From Candidatus Dadabacteria bacterium (GTDB lineage Bacteria > J088), in the NCBI GenBank assembly GCA_003695505.1, contig RFIY01000052.1, positions 1 through 20,492 on the forward strand: a stretch of 20,492 nucleotides of DNA, given 5' to 3'. Of the stretch, positions 14,477 to 20,492 are shown piece after piece (the stretch's first letter is position 1; each line of letters starts with the position of its first letter). The notes beneath the pieces were generated by a model that worked only from the letters and a program-made list of their open reading frames with translations, was not told where the DNA came from and did no database searches. The position numbers were made by a program, and so were the translations under genes.

Positions 14477-17251
14477 ATGAGCAGCGACCCCACCACGCCA
14501 CTTGATGCGGCGTACGATCATCACCAGATTGAACCACCACGCCTGCAGCGCTGGCTCGATGCCAGGGTATTCCATGCCGAACCCGATCCGGCGCGAGAGC
14601 CCTATTGCATCATCCTGCCTCCGCCGAATGTCACGGGCGCGCTGCACATGGGGCACGCCCTCAACGCGACGCTGCAGGACATTCTGGTGCGCTATCACCG
14701 CATGCGAGGATACTGCGTTCTGTGGCAACCGGGCATCGATCACGCCGGGATCGCGACCCAGACCATCGTTGAACGGCAGCTCGCCGAAGAGGGCACGAAC
14801 CGGCACGAACTGGGCCGCGAGACGTTTCTGGAACGCGTCTGGCAATGGAAAGAGCAAAGTGGTGGCCGCATCATCGAGCAGCTCAAGCGAATCGGGGCAA
14901 GCTGCGACTGGGATCGCGTCCGATTCACGATGGACGAACCGTCTTCACGAGCGGTTCGTGAGGCGTTCGTGCGCCTCTGGGATGAAGGACTGATTTACAG
15001 GGGCGAGCGCCTGATCAACTGGGACCCCGTCAGCCATACGGCTCTGAGCGACCTTGAAGTCGAGTACGAAGAACGCGACGGCGAGCTCTGGGAATTTGCC
15101 TATCCCGTGCAGGATTCAGACCACGAAATCGTCGTCGCAACAACCCGTCCCGAGACGATGCTGGGCGACGTCGCCGTCGCGGTACATCCAGATGACGAGC
15201 GCTATCGCGAACTGATTGGCGCACGCCTCCGCCACCCGTTTTTTCCTGAGCGCGAGATCATCGTCATTGCCGACGACGCGGTGGATCCCGAATTTGGCAC
15301 CGGCGCCGTCAAGATCACCCCGGCCCACGACCCGACCGACTTCGACATCGGCCATCGCCACGGCCTTCCGATGATCAACATCCTGACGCTGGACGCAACG
15401 ATTAACGAGAACGGCGGGCCATTCCAGGGCCTCGACCGGTACGCTGCCCGGGAAGAAGTCAAGGCACGACTGCGTGAACTGGGCCTGGAACGGGGCACCG
15501 AGGCAATCCGCCACAACGTCACCGTCTCGCAACGTTCCGGCGCCGTCGTTGAGCCGATGATCAGCCGACAATATTTTGTTCGCACGGCTCCGCTCGCCGA
15601 GGCGGCACAAAAAGCCGTCCAGGACGGACAAACCGACATTCTCCCGGATAGCTGGATCAAGACCTGGAATCATTTTCTGGATAACATCCAGGACTGGTGC
15701 ATCAGTCGTCAACTCTGGTGGGGGCACCGCATCCCGGTCTTCTACGACATCCAGGAAATGGAGCGCGTCATTCGTGAGCATGCGGCCGCGAAGCGCGAGC
15801 GCACCGAGGCTTCGATTGCCCTCGAAGCCGGCGCGTCACCGGCATACGTCCTTGGCGTTGCGCTGCGCACCCTGCCAGACGATGCCGTCCGCCGTTTTTC
15901 GCGCGCCTCGACGGAGGATCTGGCAGCACAGGAACCAGATCGCTACATCCAGGAAGCCGATGTCCTCGACACCTGGTTTTCAAGCGCATTGTGGCCGTTC
16001 AGCACACTCGGCTGGCCGGAAGAAACGCAAGACCTCGACTACTGGTATCCGACAAGCACGCTGATTACCGGATTCGATATTCTCTTTTTCTGGGTCGCGC
16101 GCATGATGATGATGGGCGTCCACCTGATGCACGATGTGCCATTTCGTCACGTCGTGCTCCACGCCATCGTCCGCGACGAACATGGCGAGAAGATGAGCAA
16201 GACGAAGGGAAACGTCATCGACCCGCTCGAGCTCATCAACGACTGGGGCGCAGACGCATTGCGATTCACCCTGGCGGCAATGACGACGCTTGGTCGCGAC
16301 ATCAGCCTGGACCGTAAACGCATCGAAGGCTACCGACACTTCGCAAACAAGATCTGGAACGCCTGCCGTTTCGTGCTGCGCAGCCCAGAGCCAGAACGGC
16401 TCAACATCGACCCCGTGCATCCACTGAACCGGTGGATCCTCTCGGAGATCCGGGAAGTGACCCAAAAAACCATCGAACGCCTCGATCAGTACCAGTTTGG
16501 CGCCTATGCGCAGGGCGTCTATCAGCTTATCTGGGATCGCTATTGCGACTGGTATATCGAAGGCGCCAAGGTGCTGTTACAAGATCCCGAGACGGCCGAC
16601 GAGACCGCCGCCACCCTGCGCGTCGCAATGGATGCGCTGCTCCGCCTGCTGCATCCAGCCATGCCGTACGTCACAGAAGAGCTCTTTGCCGCCCTCCACG
16701 GCGATCCGGAACGCCTGCTCGGCCTCGAATCATTCGTGGACGTCGACACGCTGCCATCCGACGAGGAATCAATCGGGGCCTTTGGCATCGTCGCGGAAGC
16801 CATTCAGGCCGTTCGTACGATTCGGGGCGAAAACAATCTGCCGCCGAACCAGCGTCTGTCCGCGCTCTATGAAGCCCCCGAAGGCTCCCCTCTCGCCGAT
16901 CCCCGCTGGACGGGCATCATCCGCCAGCTCGCGCGCCTCGACGGCTGGGCGCCAACGACGTCCGAGGCCGCCCCTGCGTTTTCAGGCACCGCCGCCGGCG
17001 CAACATTCCAGATCTGGGTTCCGCTCGAAGGTCTGATCGATGTCGCGTCCGAGATCGAGCGCCTCGAGAAAAGCCTTCAACAGACCAGAAAAGAACTGGA
17101 ACGCACACAGAAAAAGCTCGCCAATCCGTCGTTCGTCGAACGCGCGCCACAAGAAGTGGTCGAAGAACAGCGCCGACGAATGGCAGAGACTCAGGAAATC
17201 CTGACACGCACCGAGGCGCAGCTTGAGCGTCTCAGGTCGCTTGCCGGATGA
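14477..17251 (+). CDS. valS: Valyl-tRNA synthetase
   Basis: Class I synthetase that charges tRNA(Val) and edits mischarged threonine; cytoplasmic. At 924 residues it is of normal bacterial length. PPPNVTGALHMGH holds the HIGH motif as HMGH (57-60). The editing (CP1) domain contains TTRPETMLGDVAVAVHPDDERY, and GTGAVKITPAHDPTDFDIG follows. WCISRQLWWGHRIPV precedes the second half, and the KMSKS loop reads KMSKT (572-576). The anticodon-binding region follows (CDWYIEGAK). The C-terminal tRNA-binding coiled coil covers about 855-924 (SEIERLEKSLQQTRKELERT). It starts at ATG 14477, with a modest GGGA-type ribosome site, and ends in a four-base ATGA overlap with nadC, so it probably leads the valS-nadC-birA-coaX run. 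Confidence 0.98.
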   Translation: MSSDPTTPLDAAYDHHQIEPPRLQRWLDARVFHAEPDPAREPYCIILPPPNVTGALHMGHALNATLQDILVRYHRMRGYCVLWQPGIDHAGIATQTIVERQLAEEGTNRHELGRETFLERVWQWKEQSGGRIIEQLKRIGASCDWDRVRFTMDEPSSRAVREAFVRLWDEGLIYRGERLINWDPVSHTALSDLEVEYEERDGELWEFAYPVQDSDHEIVVATTRPETMLGDVAVAVHPDDERYRELIGARLRHPFFPEREIIVIADDAVDPEFGTGAVKITPAHDPTDFDIGHRHGLPMINILTLDATINENGGPFQGLDRYAAREEVKARLRELGLERGTEAIRHNVTVSQRSGAVVEPMISRQYFVRTAPLAEAAQKAVQDGQTDILPDSWIKTWNHFLDNIQDWCISRQLWWGHRIPVFYDIQEMERVIREHAAAKRERTEASIALEAGASPAYVLGVALRTLPDDAVRRFSRASTEDLAAQEPDRYIQEADVLDTWFSSALWPFSTLGWPEETQDLDYWYPTSTLITGFDILFFWVARMMMMGVHLMHDVPFRHVVLHAIVRDEHGEKMSKTKGNVIDPLELINDWGADALRFTLAAMTTLGRDISLDRKRIEGYRHFANKIWNACRFVLRSPEPERLNIDPVHPLNRWILSEIREVTQKTIERLDQYQFGAYAQGVYQLIWDRYCDWYIEGAKVLLQDPETADETAATLRVAMDALLRLLHPAMPYVTEELFAALHGDPERLLGLESFVDVDTLPSDEESIGAFGIVAEAIQAVRTIRGENNLPPNQRLSALYEAPEGSPLADPRWTGIIRQLARLDGWAPTTSEAAPAFSGTAAGATFQIWVPLEGLIDVASEIERLEKSLQQTRKELERTQKKLANPSFVERAPQEVVEEQRRRMAETQEILTRTEAQLERLRSLAG

Positions 17252-18075
17252 ACGCCGCGCCGCGCGATGCCAGTGTCTTTATCGACGAGCTGCTCCACGA
17301 TCTCGCGGGTGGCGATCGAACGACGGACGCCGTGCTGCCCCCAGATGCCACACTTACAGCCGAATTGCGCGCGCGACAACCGCTGGTTCCGTGCGGGCTG
17401 GTTCTTGCTGAGCGATTGATCCGTGCACTTTCCCTCGATGTGCGCTGTGAATGGCGCGCCAGCGACGGCGTGCCACTGAAGCAACCAACCACACTGGGTA
17501 CGCTGACCGGCTGCGCGCGCGACATCCTGGCACTGGAACGCACACTGCTGAACGCGCTGCAGCACCTGTCCGCGATCGCGACCGAAACACACCGCTGGGT
17601 GCGTCAACTGCCAGAAAACGTCGTGCTGCTGGACACGCGCAAAACCACAGCCGGATTGCGCGCCTGGCAGCGCTATGCCGTCCGTTGCGGTGGCGGCCGG
17701 AACCACCGCTACAACCTGGCAGATACGATCATGATCAAGGACAACCACATCCGCGCCGTCGGTGATCTCGAGACCTGTGTGCGCAGGGCCGCCGAGCACA
17801 GACACCCGGTGCGTATCATCTGTGAAGTGGAGTCGCTGACAGCCGCGCGCGTTGCCGTATCGGCCGGCGCGCACGGCCTGCTCATCGACAACGTGGCCCC
17901 CGATGGCTGGCCCGCCTACTGGGATGCACTTCCCGACGACGTGACGCTGGAATTCAGCGGTGGGCTGACATTCGATGACCTACCCGCGATCCCGACCCCA
18001 CCCAGAACCATCTGGATCAGCACCAGCCGCACCGTCATCGGCGCACCACCCGTTGACATCGGTCTCGATGCCTGA
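17248..18075 (+). CDS. nadC: Nicotinate-nucleotide pyrophosphorylase (carboxylating), quinolinate phosphoribosyltransferase
   Basis: Makes nicotinate mononucleotide from quinolinate and PRPP in de novo NAD synthesis, releasing CO2 and pyrophosphate. The 275 residues show the family signature LDTRKTTAGLR then RCGGGRNHRYNLADTIMIKDNH. Residues matching the known active site are present: R98 in ERTLLN, R131/K132, H153/R154, K164, E193 in CEVES and D214 in LLIDN. The C-terminal barrel segment (FSGGLTFDDLPAI ... IWISTSRTV) is more divergent than usual but keeps the GG turn. The ATG overlaps the valS stop by four bases, implying translational coupling. No nadA or nadB is visible, so the rest of the pathway must be elsewhere. 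Confidence 0.95.
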   Translation: MNAAPRDASVFIDELLHDLAGGDRTTDAVLPPDATLTAELRARQPLVPCGLVLAERLIRALSLDVRCEWRASDGVPLKQPTTLGTLTGCARDILALERTLLNALQHLSAIATETHRWVRQLPENVVLLDTRKTTAGLRAWQRYAVRCGGGRNHRYNLADTIMIKDNHIRAVGDLETCVRRAAEHRHPVRIICEVESLTAARVAVSAGAHGLLIDNVAPDGWPAYWDALPDDVTLEFSGGLTFDDLPAIPTPPRTIWISTSRTVIGAPPVDIGLDA

Positions 18076-18102
18076 TCAGCCACACGAACCACACTGCTGT
18101 TG

Positions 18103-18915
18103 ATGACCTCCGTTACCCGCATCGACTTCGACGAAATCGACAGTACACAGCTCGAGGTGCGGCGCAGGCTGGAGCCATCTCCGGCGCAGCCACCCTTTCT
18201 GGTGTGCGCGCGCAAACAGACCGCGGGGCGCGGTCGAATGGGGCGCTCCTGGTCAGGCGCTCCCGGCGCAACCCTGATGTGTTCGATCTGGTGCCCGACA
18301 CCGGGTGCACCGACAGACACCGTCGCGTTGACCCCGCTGGCTGCTGGCGTCGGCGTCATCGAATGGCTCGATCAGTGGGCGCCGGGACTCATGCTCAAAT
18401 GGCCAAACGACATCCTGGCGCCGACAGGTGGGAAAATCGCCGGCATCCTCTGCGAAGGAATCTGGCAGAACCAGGAGCTGGCCGGCACGATCGTCGGCAT
18501 CGGCATCAATGTCCGGCGGCCGCCAGATGCCGAATCCATCGAAGCGAACGGACGTCCCGTGTCCGCGCTTGCCGATCTCTGCAACCCGGACTGGCACGCG
18601 CTCAACCACAATCTGACGACGCTTGCTGACAGCATCTGTCAGGACATCGACCAATTGCTGCAGGGCAACACATCGAATCTGATCGACACCGTCAACCAGC
18701 GCCTGGCCCGCACCGCACGAGCAGTCAGACTGATGCGGTTTGAAAGCGAAAATACGCTCGGGTACATTGAAGGCGTCTCCGCTCGGGGTCACCTGCTGTT
18801 TCGACACGTCGAAGACGGCAGAATCGAGGAGATCGCGTCCGGCGAACTGATCTTGCCGGATCAGGGCATCGAGGGATACCCGCAAAAAGGGACAGCACGT
18901 GCTTCTGACGGTTGA
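18103..18915 (+). CDS. birA: Biotin--[acetyl-CoA-carboxylase] ligase, no DNA-binding domain
   Basis: Attaches biotin to the carrier protein of acetyl-CoA carboxylase and related enzymes through biotinyl-AMP. About 270 residues. The biotin/AMP loop GRGRMGRSW is at 42-50, KWPNDI at 99-104, GGKIAGILCEG with K111 at 109-119 and VGIGINV at 131-137. A small C-terminal beta domain follows (GYIEGVSARGHLLF, EIASGEL). The N-terminal winged-helix repressor domain of E. coli BirA is missing, so it should be a monofunctional ligase without repressor role. The start is the ATG at 18103, 27 bases after nadC; a TTG one codon earlier is less likely. The last 17 bases overlap coaX. The extra C-terminal tail (QGIEGYPQKGTARASDG) is where the coaX ribosome site lies. 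Confidence 0.95.
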   Translation: MTSVTRIDFDEIDSTQLEVRRRLEPSPAQPPFLVCARKQTAGRGRMGRSWSGAPGATLMCSIWCPTPGAPTDTVALTPLAAGVGVIEWLDQWAPGLMLKWPNDILAPTGGKIAGILCEGIWQNQELAGTIVGIGINVRRPPDAESIEANGRPVSALADLCNPDWHALNHNLTTLADSICQDIDQLLQGNTSNLIDTVNQRLARTARAVRLMRFESENTLGYIEGVSARGHLLFRHVEDGRIEEIASGELILPDQGIEGYPQKGTARASDG

Positions 18916-19672
18916 CATTGGCAATACCCAGACCGTATTCGGCGTGTATCGCGGCGATGAGCTGATTGAACATGGTCGATTCAGCAGTCGGCGCGACTGG
19001 ACTTCGGATGAACTCGAGATCGTCCTGCGAGCCTGGCTTCACCAGAAAGCCGGAAATATCGATGCAATTCAGGGCGTCTCGATGTGCTCGGTCGTTCCCC
19101 CTACGGAACATCTTGTCCGCGACGCCCTGTCTGCGTTGCTCCCGGAAGCGCCCATCCTGTCTGTCGGCCCCGGCGTACGAACCGGCATCGCGATTCGCTA
19201 CGAAAATCCGAAAGAAGTCGGCGCTGACCGGATCGTCAATGCCGTTGCCGCGCACCATCTGATCGGTGGTGGCGTCATCGTCGTCGATTTTGGCACCGCC
19301 ATTACGTTCGACTGCATTGGCGAAGATGGCGCGTACCTCGGTGGCGCCATCAGCCCCGGCATTCATGTATCGACGGAAGCGCTATTTCGCAATACTGCGA
19401 AATTACCTCGCATCGATCCTGAGCCCCCCGAACACCTGATCGGGCGAAACACGGTAGAAAGCCTGCAGTCAGGCATTTTCTGGGGGTTTCTCTGTCTGAC
19501 AGAGGGCATGATCGATCGCCTCCGCAATGAGCTGGGACCCGTGCCAGTCATCGCGACCGGAGGCTGGGCGGAGGCCATCGGGCCACACAGCAGTCATATT
19601 GACGAAATCGAACCCTGGCTGACGCTGGAAGGTCTGCGGCTGCTCTGGGAACGCAACGGAGAGCGAATCTGA
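18899..19672 (+). CDS. coaX: Type III pantothenate kinase
   Basis: Phosphorylates pantothenate, the first step of coenzyme A synthesis; cytoplasmic, of the ASKHA fold and typically insensitive to CoA feedback. The 257 residues show the phosphate-binding DIGNT (6-10), PGVRTGIAIRYENPKEVGADRIVNAVAA with GADR at 108-111, and VVDFGTAITFD with D130 and D138. GGAISPG and IATGGWAE are also typical. The start is a GTG at 18899, seven bases after AAAGGGA, inside the end of birA (17-base overlap). The stop shares a base with the next ATG (TGATG). The birA-coaX pair is frequent in bacteria using the type III enzyme and implies that coaA is not required here (inference). Confidence 0.96.
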   Translation: MLLTVDIGNTQTVFGVYRGDELIEHGRFSSRRDWTSDELEIVLRAWLHQKAGNIDAIQGVSMCSVVPPTEHLVRDALSALLPEAPILSVGPGVRTGIAIRYENPKEVGADRIVNAVAAHHLIGGGVIVVDFGTAITFDCIGEDGAYLGGAISPGIHVSTEALFRNTAKLPRIDPEPPEHLIGRNTVESLQSGIFWGFLCLTEGMIDRLRNELGPVPVIATGGWAEAIGPHSSHIDEIEPWLTLEGLRLLWERNGERI

Positions 19673-20492
19673 TGGACAGGCGTATGCTCGACTGGCTGCT
19701 GGAGGACGATATCCTCGAAGTGCGCTTCGGCCTGCAACCACAGAAGACTGGATCGATCCAGAGCGGTGACGATGCGGGTGGCGCAGACGAGCCACTGCTT
19801 CTGGAGGACGAGGCGTCCGACGCTTCGACAGCGCCCCGCCCCGAAGCACCATCCATCGCGTCTATCCAGAAGCAACAGCACGGTGGCCCGGCCCGCGGCA
19901 TTCTGATTGCATTGATCGTGCTGATCGTCGTCGCGACGGGCGTGCTGCTGGCACCGATCCCCCTTCCTGGTCCAATCGGAGAGCTGGCCACGCAGGTACG
20001 CACTTCCGTGGGGATCGGCCATCAACCCGAGCAACCAAAGCCGCCTGTACCTGCCGCGGTTCCCATCCCACCCTCACCACCAACCGTAACGGCTCCGGCG
20101 ACCTCGACGACCGAACTGACCGCGCCAGAAGCCTCGACCGGCTCCGCACCGGCAACCGCACCCGAAACAGGCACAGCGCCGACTGCTGGCACGTCAACGG
20201 AAACCGCGCCGGAACCAGCGTCAACCAGCGCACCTGCCGAAACGCCGGCACCGACACCAAAAGCCGTCTGGTACGTCCACGCCGGCCCGTTTGAACGCGA
20301 CGCACCACCCACGATCGCTTCTGATGCCGGGTACGGATGGAACACAACGAGCGACACAATCGAGCAGGCCGGACGACAGGTCGCAACGTCTCCCATTCCG
20401 GAAGACAAGGCCAGAGCACTGCTGGACGCACTCAAGAAGGCCGGCATTAACGCCCGCTTGCGGACATCGGCCACGGGAATCTCGGTCATCGC
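19672..20492 (+). CDS. Single-pass membrane protein with possible SPOR domain (runs off the window)
   Basis: About 273 residues are visible with no stop. It starts MDRRMLDWLLEDDILEVRFG, then an acidic cytoplasmic part, one hydrophobic helix at about 76-95 (RGILIALIVLIVVATGVLLAP), then a long Pro/Ala/Thr-rich stretch (120-197) typical of a periplasmic spacer. The end, AVWYVHAGPFERD (198-210) and KARALLDALKKAGINARL (246-263), resembles the strand and helix of a SPOR peptidoglycan-binding fold, though the match is partial. It overlaps the coaX stop by one base. I recall SPOR-type proteins following birA-coaX in Pseudomonas, which supports the call. A role at the septum by binding denuded glycan is the family expectation, not shown here. 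No other function can be assigned. Confidence 0.65.
   Translation, partial: MDRRMLDWLLEDDILEVRFGLQPQKTGSIQSGDDAGGADEPLLLEDEASDASTAPRPEAPSIASIQKQQHGGPARGILIALIVLIVVATGVLLAPIPLPGPIGELATQVRTSVGIGHQPEQPKPPVPAAVPIPPSPPTVTAPATSTTELTAPEASTGSAPATAPETGTAPTAGTSTETAPEPASTSAPAETPAPTPKAVWYVHAGPFERDAPPTIASDAGYGWNTTSDTIEQAGRQVATSPIPEDKARALLDALKKAGINARLRTSATGISVI

Overview
The window looks like part of the chromosome of a GC-rich (roughly 60% by eye) Gram-negative bacterium, most likely a gammaproteobacterium. Supporting signs are a TonB-dependent outer-membrane receptor with a signal peptide, a birA-coaX-SPOR-like gene order I associate with Pseudomonas-type genomes, and an AspRS resembling the Pseudomonas non-discriminating type. 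I assign no genus. Genes are tightly packed. No stretch over 300 bases lacks a gene; the longest gaps are 12218-12415 and 14291-14476. I see no rRNA, CRISPR array, insertion sequence, integrase or phage gene.

Left part, minus strand (3900 to 1): an almost gapless gene run murI - plsC - uppP - DagK/YegS-like lipid kinase - aspS (cut by the window edge). It combines D-glutamate supply for peptidoglycan, phosphatidic acid synthesis, undecaprenyl-phosphate recycling and aspartyl-tRNA synthesis. Stops and starts overlap or nearly touch, and a sigma70-like promoter lies in the gap upstream of murI.

Centre-left, minus strand (9683 to 3996): a three-gene cassette. It encodes a membrane protein joining a degenerate Ser/Thr kinase domain to a Cys-rich FGE-like (formylglycine-generating-enzyme fold) domain, then a TonB-dependent receptor with an N-terminal extension, then an orphan periplasmic substrate-binding protein of the ABC_sub_bind family. 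A good sigma70-like promoter lies just upstream. Together they could reach from cytoplasm to outer membrane; this is the best candidate in the window for an undescribed system.

Centre, minus strand: tilS, a CAU-anticodon tRNA and mutM. Transcribed away from mutM on the plus strand is a receiver-domain protein (12416-14290) with a very acidic low-complexity body, four copies of a DPFAEFAAME-like motif and a short helical C-terminus. It has a near-consensus promoter.

Right part, plus strand (14477 to end): valS - nadC - birA (no DNA-binding domain) - coaX - a membrane protein with a possible SPOR domain (cut by the window edge). This housekeeping run supplies valyl-tRNA, NAD, biotinylated enzymes and CoA; most junctions overlap by 1-17 bases.
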